Positions 35,085-42,508 are shown, counted from the stretch's first letter. The stretch is DNA of 47,367 bases from an uncultured Bacilli bacterium (GCA_944358695.1 CALVRM010000029.1:1-47367), one strand, 5' to 3'. Notes: generated by a model not told the origin, from the sequence alone. Numbers and translations are program-made.

Positions 35085-36833
35085 GTGGGGAGAAAAAAGG
35101 ATAAAGTAGATTTTAAAAAAATTTTTCATGGTGTTAAAAAAACCTGGCCCTATGCAAGAAAATATAAGAAATATTTAGTTTTATATTTTATAATGATGAT
35201 TTTCTTAATTGTAATAAGTGTAAGTGTGCCACTTTTATCTGCTAAATTACTTTTAAATATTACTGATGGACTATTAGATAAAGTACTCATTGTTAGCGCC
35301 ATGATTTTTATCTTAGAAATAAACCGAAATATTTTTGATTATTTTAGTAGGAAAATGTCAGAGTTATTTTATTTTAATGTACTTAATGACATCCAAATTG
35401 ATCTAGCTAACGAGACATTAAAACTTGATATTCGTGAAATTGATGCGCATTCTTCAGGTGTATTTATTGATAGGCTAAGTAAGGATGCGACTAATATGGC
35501 GGATGTGTTTGATATGTTTGTTTATTATTTGATGAACATTTTAGAAAATATTGGGGTATTAGGAGCAATTTTTATTGTCGATAGAACATTGTTTATTTAT
35601 ACGGTTGTAGTTTTGTTAATTTTATTTGGTTTTGAAAAACTTCGAATTAGTACTTGGTATCGCTATTCAAAAGAAGTTAGAAAGCTTGATGAAAAAAATA
35701 GTGGTTTAATTGCTGAATTAGTTCGGGGAATAAGAGATATCAAGGTTTTAAATTCGACTCAAGACTTTATGACCAAAATTATGTCTAGGGTTCGTGAGGC
35801 TAATATTCAAAGATATAGGATTAATACAGTTTTGCGAAGATATAATTTTTTAACGGGTTCTTTAAAAGATTTATCTGATGTTTTATTTATTGTTTTAGGA
35901 GTATATTTAGTAATGAATAATAAATTAACAATTGATAATTTCGTGGTTATTTATATGTATCAATCAAGGACCTATGGTTTATTAAATGCGCTTACTAATT
36001 TAGCAGAGCAAACTAAACATTTTACTTTAGCGGCTGATCGTGTTTTTGAAATTATTGATGGCGACTTTAAAAAGGAAGTTTTTGGTAAGGTGCATTTAGA
36101 TAAAGTGTATGGTAATTTTGAATTTAAAAACGTTAGTTTTGCTTATAATGAGGGAAGTTTTGTTCTTAAGAATTTAAGCTTTAAAATTAAGGCTAATGAA
36201 ACGGTAGCTTTTGTTGGAAAAAGTGGTGGCGGGAAAACAACAATTTTTAATTTAATTGATCGTTTGTATAAAACTGATTCCGGTGAGATTTTAATTGATG
36301 GCGTAAATGTTAACGAATTAGATAAAGCGAGTATTCGTGATAATATTTCTATTATTACCCAATCACCATATATTTTTAATTTTACAATTAAGGAAAATTT
36401 AAAAATTACAAAGACTGAGGCAACTGATGAAGAGATTATGGAAGTGTGCAAAATAGCTAGGTTACATGATTACATTATGAGTTTGCCAGATGGTTATGAT
36501 ACGTTGATTGGTGAAGGAGGCCTTAATTTATCTGGTGGTCAGCGTCAACGTTTAGCAATTGCTAGAGCATTACTTAAGAAAACCGAAATTATTTTATTTG
36601 ATGAAGCGACAAGTGCGTTAGATAATGAAACGCAAAGAGAAATTCAAGAAGCGATTAATAATATGAAGGGTGAATATACAATCTTAATTATTGCGCATCG
36701 TTTATCAACTGTTATTAATAGTGATAGGATTTTACTAATAGATGATGGCCAGGTTGTAGCCGAAGGAACTCACGGGGAACTTATGAAAAGTAGTAATATG
36801 TATAAACACTTATATGAAACAGAGCTTATTTAG
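35085..36833 (+). CDS. ABC transporter, fused permease/ATPase (exporter type)
   Basis: A half-transporter of 582 residues: N-terminal six-helix exporter domain (about 30-300) and C-terminal ATPase with Walker A VGKSGGGKTT, Q-loop ITQSPYIFNF, signature LSGGQRQRLAIARALL, Walker B IILFDEATSALD and the switch histidine IIAHRLSTV. It works as a dimer and probably exports lipids, drugs or peptides; the substrate cannot be told. The frame opens at GTG 35079, only three bases from AGGAG; GTG 35085 is better spaced. A MerR-type promoter lies upstream and a matching one before the merR gene downstream, suggesting control of this exporter by that regulator. Confidence 0.88.
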   Translation: MGRKKDKVDFKKIFHGVKKTWPYARKYKKYLVLYFIMMIFLIVISVSVPLLSAKLLLNITDGLLDKVLIVSAMIFILEINRNIFDYFSRKMSELFYFNVLNDIQIDLANETLKLDIREIDAHSSGVFIDRLSKDATNMADVFDMFVYYLMNILENIGVLGAIFIVDRTLFIYTVVVLLILFGFEKLRISTWYRYSKEVRKLDEKNSGLIAELVRGIRDIKVLNSTQDFMTKIMSRVREANIQRYRINTVLRRYNFLTGSLKDLSDVLFIVLGVYLVMNNKLTIDNFVVIYMYQSRTYGLLNALTNLAEQTKHFTLAADRVFEIIDGDFKKEVFGKVHLDKVYGNFEFKNVSFAYNEGSFVLKNLSFKIKANETVAFVGKSGGGKTTIFNLIDRLYKTDSGEILIDGVNVNELDKASIRDNISIITQSPYIFNFTIKENLKITKTEATDEEIMEVCKIARLHDYIMSLPDGYDTLIGEGGLNLSGGQRQRLAIARALLKKTEIILFDEATSALDNETQREIQEAINNMKGEYTILIIAHRLSTVINSDRILLIDDGQVVAEGTHGELMKSSNMYKHLYETELI

Positions 36834-36845
36834 CTTTGTTTTATT
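36819..36845 (+). terminator. Terminator after the ABC exporter
   Basis: ACAGAGC and GCTTTGT pair (one G-U) around seven bases, followed by T-rich sequence. It overlaps the stop. Confidence 0.5.
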
Positions 36846-36886
36846 GTGGACTTTTAATCTATTTTATTTTATAATGAAAATAGGTA

Positions 36887-36917
36887 TTGACTCTCTATGT
36901 TACTAGAGTGTTATGAT
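36887..36917 (+). promoter_or_regulatory. MerR-type operator/promoter before merR
   Basis: TTGACT, 19-base spacer, TATGAT. The spacer holds CTCTA-TGTTAC-TAGAG. About 28 of 30 bases match the site before the ABC exporter. The long spacer is the hallmark of MerR-activated promoters. Confidence 0.75.
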
Positions 36918-36935
36918 TAAATTGAAAGGAGGTTT

Positions 36936-36989
36936 ATGCTTAAAAATCATGTTAAGAGAAATTGGCGAGGCATTAAAAGTCAATTTTAA
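36936..36989 (+). CDS. Possible 17-residue leader peptide before merR
   Basis: AAAGGAGG lies right after the MerR-type promoter and four bases before an ATG that opens a 17-codon frame (MLKNHVKRNWRGIKSQF). The ribosome binding site is one of the best in the region, but no gene of normal length uses it. It may be a leader peptide or the relic of a gene. The stretch 36990-37076 up to merR shows nothing else clear. Confidence 0.3.
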   Translation: MLKNHVKRNWRGIKSQF

Positions 36990-37076
36990 ACAATTGCTCT
37001 TGACTACTGAAAGACAAAGATTTATTTAGTTTATAAATTTTGCCATGAATAAGTAAAAGGTGGGTAGAAGACGGAA

Positions 37077-37442
37077 ATGTATAAAATTGGGGAATTTGCC
37101 AAATTATTAGATACATCAATACGGACACTTCGCTTTTATGATAGTATTGATCTATTTAAGCCAGATGATATTGATTTATTTACAGGATATCGATATTATA
37201 GTGAAAAAAAAATAGAAGAATTTAAATTGATTTTGCAATTGAAAAATTTAGGGTTTTCATTAGAGGAAATTAAAGCTAACAAGGATCATTTAACTGATAA
37301 AGTTATGCTTCAAAAAAAAGAAGAGTTATTACATCAGCGGAAAGATCTAAATAAAAAAATAAAACAATTAGATGAAATGCGTCTTAGTTTGGGCAAGAAG
37401 CCAGTTAAAGTTCAAGATGTTAAAGTTTTGAGAAAGTTTTAA
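37077..37442 (+). CDS. MerR-family transcriptional regulator
   Basis: A 121-residue MerR-type protein: winged helix YKIGEFAKLLDTSIRTLRFY-DSIDLFKPD, YRYYSEKKIEEFKLILQLKN, GFSLEEIKA, then a dimerisation coiled coil. It ends soon after the coil, so no effector-binding domain (such as GyrI-like) is fused. MerR proteins bend DNA at promoters with long spacers; two such sites flank the ABC exporter upstream, making that exporter and merR itself the likely targets. It is followed 12 bases later by a VirD4-like gene, in the same unit. Confidence 0.85.
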   Translation: MYKIGEFAKLLDTSIRTLRFYDSIDLFKPDDIDLFTGYRYYSEKKIEEFKLILQLKNLGFSLEEIKANKDHLTDKVMLQKKEELLHQRKDLNKKIKQLDEMRLSLGKKPVKVQDVKVLRKF

Positions 37443-37454
37443 AGAGGAGGAAAT

Positions 37455-38528
37455 ATGAAAAGGACAGTATTAATCAATGGAAAAGCAGGGAGCTTAAAGA
37501 CAAAAGGAGTATTATTTAATGAAGTATCTAATATGATTAACCAAGGTGAAAATGTTTTAATGTTAGATACTAAAGAGGAGTATTATAAAAGATTTAGAAA
37601 AGAGTTTGCGGAAAATGGATACAACATAGTAGTATTAAATTTAAAAAATTTAAAACAAAGTAATGGTTACAATCCTTATACTTTACCACTTTATTATTAT
37701 ATTAATGATGAAAAGGATAAAGCCGTGGAAATGATTGAGACACTTGGTAAAGAGATTTTCTTAGATGGATATGAGGGAGATCCTTTTTGGCCTAATATGT
37801 CAATAGACTTGTTTACGGGACTTAGTTTATTATTATTTAAAGAGGCACCTCATAATAAGGTTAATTTTGGAAGCTTGAGCCTTTGTGCGGATTTAGTTAG
37901 TAATGATAAAGAAGAATTATTAACAAATTATATTAAGAATTTAAATGTGATGGATCCTATTTATGCTTGTGTATCAGGAACTTTATTCGCACCAGCTGAT
38001 ACAAGAGGAAGTATTATTTCAGTATTTCGTGAGAAAATTAAAAAGTATTGTTTAAGAGAAAATTTGATGGCTGTATTAAGTAATACTGATTTTGATATTG
38101 CGAATTTAGGCAAAGAAAAAACGGCAGTATTTATCATTGCCCGTGATGATAGTAAAAATATTAATGAAATTGCGAACTTATTTATCGAACAAATATATAG
38201 TTTAGTGATTTTTGAAGATATTAAATTTAATTTTGTTTTCGATAATATTGAGAAAACTTCATGTATTTTATGTTTAAAAGATATGTTAAACATGCTTAGT
38301 AAAAATATGAAAATTTACGTAGCTACTCGAAATAGGAAAGTATTAGAAGAAATGTATCATGATCCTAATTTATTTGTTAATATCGAAGAAGTTATTGAAA
38401 CTGAAGGGCAGCACATCGAAATTAGCGCTGATAATTTGAAAGAAGAACCAGCGGAGTATCCAACTTTGACAAGCAAGGCTGAGTATTTTGATATTGTTAG
38501 CTTTTTAAGAGAAAAAGATAATGTCTGA
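37455..38528 (+). CDS. VirD4/TraG-like ATPase with degenerate Walker motifs
   Basis: A 357-residue soluble protein similar to the motor domain of conjugative coupling proteins: LMLDTKEEYYKRFRKEFAEN, NIVVLNLKNLKQSNGYNPYT, DPFWPNMSIDLFTGLSLLLF and KTAVFIIARDDSKNINEIAN. The N-terminal membrane segments of true VirD4/TraG are absent. The nucleotide site is altered: GKAGSLKT (9-16) where G-x-x-G-x-G-K-T is expected, and VFDN (Asp263-Asn264) where family members have DE. ATP hydrolysis may be lost. No relaxase or other transfer gene is near. It lies in an operon with merR and overlaps a small ORF by eight bases. Role unknown. Confidence 0.7.
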   Translation: MKRTVLINGKAGSLKTKGVLFNEVSNMINQGENVLMLDTKEEYYKRFRKEFAENGYNIVVLNLKNLKQSNGYNPYTLPLYYYINDEKDKAVEMIETLGKEIFLDGYEGDPFWPNMSIDLFTGLSLLLFKEAPHNKVNFGSLSLCADLVSNDKEELLTNYIKNLNVMDPIYACVSGTLFAPADTRGSIISVFREKIKKYCLRENLMAVLSNTDFDIANLGKEKTAVFIIARDDSKNINEIANLFIEQIYSLVIFEDIKFNFVFDNIEKTSCILCLKDMLNMLSKNMKIYVATRNRKVLEEMYHDPNLFVNIEEVIETEGQHIEISADNLKEEPAEYPTLTSKAEYFDIVSFLREKDNV

Positions 38529-38721
38529 GGAAGAAATTATTAGTCGGCTTTATGAATTAGCCGATTTGAAAACCAAATATTTAAATGTGAAAAGGGCGGC
38601 TTTAGAATTAAAATCATGGATAGATCCTGTGGATAGCCTTCAAAATGAGCAAACGAAAAAGGGAAAAGTTTTGACTTTGTATAAAAAGATTGCTCCGCCA
38701 AATTTGAAACCCAAGGTTTGA
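38521..38721 (+). CDS. Small 66-residue protein coupled to the VirD4-like gene
   Basis: A frame beginning MSEEEIISRLYELADLKTKY and overlapping the previous stop by eight bases. It is helical and charged with a basic tail (LYKKIAPPNLKPKV), no membrane segment. The tight coupling and the strong terminator after it argue that it is real and works with the VirD4-like protein. I recognise no family. Confidence 0.6.
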   Translation: MSEEEIISRLYELADLKTKYLNVKRAALELKSWIDPVDSLQNEQTKKGKVLTLYKKIAPPNLKPKV

Positions 38722-38729
38722 GGATAATT

Positions 38730-38764
38730 AATAACCAAATGCTTAATGTTTGGTTATTTTTTTT
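38730..38764 (+). terminator. Rho-independent terminator of the merR unit
   Basis: AATAACCAAA and TTTGGTTATT, a perfect 10-bp stem with a nine-base loop, then six T. Confidence 0.85.
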
Positions 38765-38831
38765 GGAAAAAAGGAAATTCGTAATAACTAAAGTATAATA
38801 TAAGTGAGTAACTAAAATTGTGGTATTTTAA

Positions 38832-38860
38832 GCATAATAATTCTAGTTTTGTCGAAAGTA
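38832..38860 (+). promoter_or_regulatory. Candidate sigma-F/G-type promoter for spoIIAA-sigF
   Basis: GCATA (38832-38836), 14 bases, GTCGAAAGTA. Against the B. subtilis sigma-F consensus (GYWTA, about 15, GGHRANANTW) the first box is perfect and the second misses one fixed base. It would give autoregulation. A sigma-A-like TATAAT near 38795 lacks a clear -35. Confidence 0.35.
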
Positions 38861-38905
38861 TATAAAACTGAAAAATGATGTGCTAAAGTAAAGAAGGGTG
38901 AGGAT

Positions 38906-39247
38906 ATGTTAGAAATAGATATACAGCCGCTTAGAGGAATACTGTTTGTAAGATTGAAAGGTAATTTAGATCGTCGCAATACGGCTAAACTTAACAGCGA
39001 AGTTGTTAAGTTTTTAAAACGCGTAGGGATTAAAAATATTGTGTTTAATATTAACGATTTAGAATACATGGATAGATATGGAGAAAAAGCTTTAATCAAT
39101 AGTTTCAAAATTTGTCAAGGTAATAAAGGACAAACTCTCATTTGCATTGATGATAATAAAAAGCGGCTAATAAAAAGTGATTATCTTTTTTCGAAAGTAA
39201 AGATAGTTAATGATGAATTAGCAGCGGTTAATTTAATCAATTCATAG
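38906..39247 (+). CDS. spoIIAA: SpoIIAA-like anti-sigma factor antagonist (STAS) lacking the phospho-serine
   Basis: A 113-residue STAS domain: LEIDIQPLRGILFVRLKGNL, VGIKNIVFNINDLEYMD, LICIDDNKKRLI. It aligns without gaps to B. subtilis SpoIIAA, including the MD-x-x-G loop, but the loop reads MDRYG: the Ser phosphorylated by SpoIIAB (Ser58 in B. subtilis) is Arg57, the next Ser is Tyr58. In B. subtilis SpoIIAA binds SpoIIAB to free sigma-F and is switched off by that phosphorylation. GGGTGAGG precedes ATG. sigF starts eight bases after its stop, with no spoIIAB between. Confidence 0.75.
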   Translation: MLEIDIQPLRGILFVRLKGNLDRRNTAKLNSEVVKFLKRVGIKNIVFNINDLEYMDRYGEKALINSFKICQGNKGQTLICIDDNKKRLIKSDYLFSKVKIVNDELAAVNLINS

Positions 39248-39255
39248 GAGGATAT

Positions 39256-39906
39256 ATGCCAGATATAACAGCACTAATTTTAGAAAATGAAGGGCTAATA
39301 TATAAAGTAGCTAATTATTTTAGTAGTTATGGCAGTATAGAAGATTTATATCAAGCGGGTTGCATAGGAATTATGAAAGGCGCAGCAAACTATGATCCAA
39401 ATAAAGGGACAAAATTTTCAACGTATATTTATTCGTATATTGTTGGCGAGATGAAGGCGCTGGTCAGAGAAGATAAACCGCTTAAGGTTAGTAGAGATGT
39501 TAGTAGACTTAGGGGATCAGTAGAAAAAGCAAGAGATGTATTATCACAAGTGCTGATGAGAGAGCCAACGGACGTAGAACTTAGTCAATATTTAGACATG
39601 GATGAATATTATTTGGCCGAAGTGTTGAACTCGGGTATTAAAACGCAAAGTATTGATGCGAATGTCGGTGATACGAATATGCTGATGCACGAAGTTATCA
39701 GTAGTCCTGATGTTAATATAGATGATTTACTTTATTTAAGAACTGAACTTGAAAATTTGGAAGAACCAGAGCGAACAATTATGATTAGTAGATATTATGA
39801 GGATATGACGCAGTCACAGATTGCGGCTAATCTTGGTACAACACAAGTTGATATTTCTAGACGTGAAGGGAAAGTGCTTTCAAAACTTAGATCAAGTGTT
39901 CATTGA
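39256..39906 (+). CDS. sigF: Sporulation sigma factor, SigF type
   Basis: A 216-residue sigma-70-family factor of the sigma-F/G branch. Region 2 has GSIEDLYQAGCIGIMKGAAN, YDPNKGTKFSTYIYSYIVGE; region 3 KVSRDVSRLRGSVEKARDVL; region 4 DMTQSQIAANLGTTQVDISR. It sits directly behind spoIIAA, the position of sigF once spoIIAB is removed, so SigF is favoured over SigG. It would drive forespore genes, probably including spoVA downstream (directly or through SigG). AGGAGG precedes ATG. Confidence 0.82.
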   Translation: MPDITALILENEGLIYKVANYFSSYGSIEDLYQAGCIGIMKGAANYDPNKGTKFSTYIYSYIVGEMKALVREDKPLKVSRDVSRLRGSVEKARDVLSQVLMREPTDVELSQYLDMDEYYLAEVLNSGIKTQSIDANVGDTNMLMHEVISSPDVNIDDLLYLRTELENLEEPERTIMISRYYEDMTQSQIAANLGTTQVDISRREGKVLSKLRSSVH

Positions 39907-39931
39907 CTTTTATTATAAATTTACCTATAAT
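39903..39931 (+). promoter_or_regulatory. Promoter for pilin-like gene 2
   Basis: TTGACT, 17 bases, TATAAT; the -35 overlaps the sigF stop. TATAATTAAAATAGGTGAA and the start region are shared with pilin-like gene 1. Confidence 0.75.
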
Positions 39932-39948
39932 TAAAATAGGTGAAGAAT

Positions 39949-40350
39949 ATGAAATATGGTGGTTTTACGTTAATTGAGCTAATTATGGTTATTACCTTAC
40001 TTGGAATTATTGCTTTAATTGCTGTACCAACAGTGAATACGATAATTAATGACTCGAAGGATAAAGCTTATAATGAACAAGTGAAATTAATTGAGGATTC
40101 AGCTAAAACATATATGTCACGTAATTCATTGGAATTACCTGCGCAAACGGTGAATGCGACTAAATGTGTTTCTGTAAGCAAATTACAAACAGAAGGTTTT
40201 TTAGCTAACAAATCGATTGAAAACCCAAAATATAGAAGTGGCAGCACGGATAGTGAAGAGAATTTCCAGTACTTTACGGGAGCTGTCAAAGTTACTTGGA
40301 ATGGTTCAAAATATAAATATGCATACACAAAAAGTGCAACCTGTGCTTAG
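39949..40350 (+). CDS. Type IV prepilin-like protein 2
   Basis: A 133-residue protein with the prepilin start MKYGGFTLIELIMVITLLG: cleavage before Phe, Glu at +5, hydrophobic helix. The mature part has two distant cysteines (TKCVSVSKL and the C-terminal ATCA). The GTG nine bases upstream belongs to AGGTGA, so ATG 39949 is used. It has its own promoter and terminator inside the sporulation cluster, and no pilus assembly genes nearby. It resembles pilin-like protein 1 in size, helix and control region. Confidence 0.8.
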   Translation: MKYGGFTLIELIMVITLLGIIALIAVPTVNTIINDSKDKAYNEQVKLIEDSAKTYMSRNSLELPAQTVNATKCVSVSKLQTEGFLANKSIENPKYRSGSTDSEENFQYFTGAVKVTWNGSKYKYAYTKSATCA

Positions 40351-40376
40351 AAGATTTTATGTCTTCTTTTTTTCTT
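40349..40376 (+). terminator. Rho-independent terminator after pilin-like gene 2
   Basis: AGAAGA, seven-base loop, TCTTCT and a long T-rich tail. Confidence 0.75.
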
Positions 40377-40408
40377 TTTAATAAATATAATTTATTGGAG
40401 GAGATAAT

Positions 40409-41017
40409 ATGTATAATTTAATGACATTACCATATCCATACAATGGGCTTATACCAGATATTGATGAGGAAGTGGTGACAATTCATTATGATAAGCATCA
40501 TAGGGGTTATGTTAATAGGTTAAATGCAGCGTTAGAACAAGCCAATTATAGTGGTAATTATAGATTGGAAGAAATTCCAAGTCACATTGATGAATTTCCG
40601 TTACCACTACGCGGAGATATTTTATATAATGCTGGTGGAGTGTTAAATCATAATCTTTATTGGCTCAGTTTGAATTCTCAAAAAAATGCGCCAAGTGGGA
40701 ATCTTTTATATAAAATAAATGCCCAATATGGAAATTTTGAAAATTTTCGGAAAGATTTTATTCAAAGAGCTAAACAATTAGTGGGTTCGGGTTATACTTT
40801 TTTAGTTAGCAATAATCGTGGTGATTTAACGATTGTCAATTTAGTAAATCAAGAAACGCCGTTTTCCTATAATTTAATACCACTTTTTACAATTGATTTA
40901 TGGGAGCATGCTTATTATTTGCAATATAAAAATGATCGAGACAGTTACATAAATAATTTTTGGAATAAGGCTAATTTTGATTATGCTAGTAGGAAATATG
41001 ATGAAATAGTCGGTTAA
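40409..41017 (+). CDS. Iron/manganese superoxide dismutase
   Basis: A 202-residue Fe/Mn-type SOD that turns superoxide to peroxide and oxygen. All four metal ligands are visible: His in IHYDKHHRGYVNRLN, His in GGVLNHNLYWLSL, Asp and His in IDLWEHAYYLQYKNDR. The metal cannot be told from sequence. TTGGAGGAG precedes the ATG. Placed between sigF and spoVA, it may serve the spore, where SODs are known as coat-associated enzymes in some Bacillota; that is inference. Confidence 0.88.
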   Translation: MYNLMTLPYPYNGLIPDIDEEVVTIHYDKHHRGYVNRLNAALEQANYSGNYRLEEIPSHIDEFPLPLRGDILYNAGGVLNHNLYWLSLNSQKNAPSGNLLYKINAQYGNFENFRKDFIQRAKQLVGSGYTFLVSNNRGDLTIVNLVNQETPFSYNLIPLFTIDLWEHAYYLQYKNDRDSYINNFWNKANFDYASRKYDEIVG

Positions 41018-41030
41018 GCCGACTTTTTTT
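41008..41030 (+). terminator. Rho-independent terminator after the SOD gene
   Basis: AGTCGG, loop TTAAG, CCGACT and seven T, overlapping the stop. Confidence 0.85.
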
Positions 41031-41060
41031 GTATAAAAAAACAAATTCATTTCCATAATA
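41031..41060 (+). promoter_or_regulatory. Sigma-G-type promoter for spoVAC-D-E
   Basis: GTATA (41031-41035), exactly 18 bases, CATAATA (41054-41060). This satisfies every fixed position of the B. subtilis sigma-G consensus (GHATR, 18, CATNHTA). spoVA is sigma-G-dependent in B. subtilis. The predicted start is very close to AGGAGG, leaving a leader of about ten bases. Confidence 0.6.
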
Positions 41061-41077
41061 AGCATAGGAGGAATATT

Positions 41078-41518
41078 ATGGAAAAAAACAAATATAAAAG
41101 TATGGTTGATCGACATACACCAAAAGAAGATGTTTTATATAATGCAATTATTGCTTTTATAACTGGCGGAATTATGGGGATTATTGGACAAGGGCTGATT
41201 GATTTTTACTCTTATTATTTAACTATTCCTACTAAGGAAGCTACGGTTTGCATGTTAGTGACGTTAATATTTTTAAGTTGTTTATTTACTAGTTTAGGTT
41301 TCTTTGATAAGTGGGTGAATTTTGCCAAGTGTGGTTTAATTATTCCAATTACAGGTTTTGCGCATGCGACGATGAGTGCGGCCTTAGAATATCGTAAAGA
41401 AGGTTTAGTGACGGGAATTGGGGCGAACATGCTTAAACTTTCTGGAGCCGTGGTTATCTTTGGCGTTGTTAGTGCTTGGACTTTTAGTTTACTTAGAACG
41501 CTTTTGGGGGTGATATAG
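41078..41518 (+). CDS. spoVAC: Stage V sporulation protein AC
   Basis: A 146-residue membrane protein with four or so hydrophobic segments, part of the inner spore membrane channel that moves dipicolinic acid. B. subtilis SpoVAC is mechanosensitive. Recognisable stretches are YNAIIAFITGGIMGIIGQGL, GFFDKWVNFAKCGLIIPITG and FAHATMSAALEYRKEGLVTG. AGGAGGA precedes ATG; the stop abuts the spoVAD start. Confidence 0.93.
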   Translation: MEKNKYKSMVDRHTPKEDVLYNAIIAFITGGIMGIIGQGLIDFYSYYLTIPTKEATVCMLVTLIFLSCLFTSLGFFDKWVNFAKCGLIIPITGFAHATMSAALEYRKEGLVTGIGANMLKLSGAVVIFGVVSAWTFSLLRTLLGVI

Positions 41519-42508
41519 GTGACGTTTAAATATAATAATGTATATATTAATGAGACAGCTACGGTCACCGGACCCTATGAGGCTAAAGGACCCTTTAACA
41601 AATATTTTGACCGGAGTTATGACGACTTATATTTTAATGCACCTACTTGGGAGCAAGCGGAAAGTAAATCAATTAGTGATGCAGTGGATATTTTACTTAG
41701 TAAAGCGCGAATGACGCGTTTTGATATTGATATGTTTATATCAGGTGATTTATTAAATCAATTAACGGCTTCAAATTATACCGCAGCTAATATGCCATCG
41801 TCATTTATCGGAGTTTATGCAGCGTGCGCTACCAGTACTTTAGGATTGACTGTGGGTTCTAATCTAATTGAAAGTGGAATGGTTAATAATGTATTATGCG
41901 CAACTTCTTCACATAATAATGGCGCGGAAAAACAATTTAGATATCCAGTAGAATATGGAGGTCCAAAACCTAAGACAACAACTTTTACTGCCACAGGTAG
42001 TGCGGTGGCGTTGCTATCGTCTAAGAAAAGTAATATAAAAATCGAGAGCGCAACGGTGGGAGCTGTAATTGATTCAGAAATTAATGATGTTTTTCATATG
42101 GGAGCAGTGATGGCCCCAGCGGCGGCTGATACGATATATAAACATTTGATGGATACTGGGCGAAGTATTGATTATTATGATTTAGTATTAACCGGGGATT
42201 TAGGGATCTATGGTAAGGAAATTTTAAAAGAGTATATGCTTACGGAATATGGAATTAATTTAGAAAAATATAATGATACAGGAACGATGCTTTATAGTTT
42301 AGAAAGGCAACCAGTTTATGCCGGAGCTAGTGGTGCAGCCTGCGCACCTTTGGTAACATATGGATATATTTTAGAGCAAATGCGTAATAAAAAACTAAAA
42401 AAAGTTTTAGTGGTAGCTACGGGCGCTTTGATGAGTCAAACGATGGCTAATCAAAAGTTAACAATTCCAGCCATTGCTCATGCGATTAGTTTGGAGGCGG
42501 TTAGATGA
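41519..42508 (+). CDS. spoVAD: Stage V sporulation protein AD
   Basis: A 329-residue thiolase-fold protein that binds dipicolinic acid and helps its uptake into the spore. Visible family stretches are TVTGPYEAKGPFNKYFDRSY, FIGVYAACATSTLGLTVGSN, HNNGAEKQFRYPVEYGGPKP and TATGSAVALLS. It starts with GTG directly after the spoVAC stop and overlaps spoVAE by ATGA. Confidence 0.94.
   Translation: MTFKYNNVYINETATVTGPYEAKGPFNKYFDRSYDDLYFNAPTWEQAESKSISDAVDILLSKARMTRFDIDMFISGDLLNQLTASNYTAANMPSSFIGVYAACATSTLGLTVGSNLIESGMVNNVLCATSSHNNGAEKQFRYPVEYGGPKPKTTTFTATGSAVALLSSKKSNIKIESATVGAVIDSEINDVFHMGAVMAPAAADTIYKHLMDTGRSIDYYDLVLTGDLGIYGKEILKEYMLTEYGINLEKYNDTGTMLYSLERQPVYAGASGAACAPLVTYGYILEQMRNKKLKKVLVVATGALMSQTMANQKLTIPAIAHAISLEAVR

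Noticed and set aside
39247-39256. A hidden or very short spoIIAB between spoIIAA and sigF
   Set aside because: The gap is eight bases and holds only the sigF ribosome binding site. No frame on either strand here encodes a GHKL kinase.
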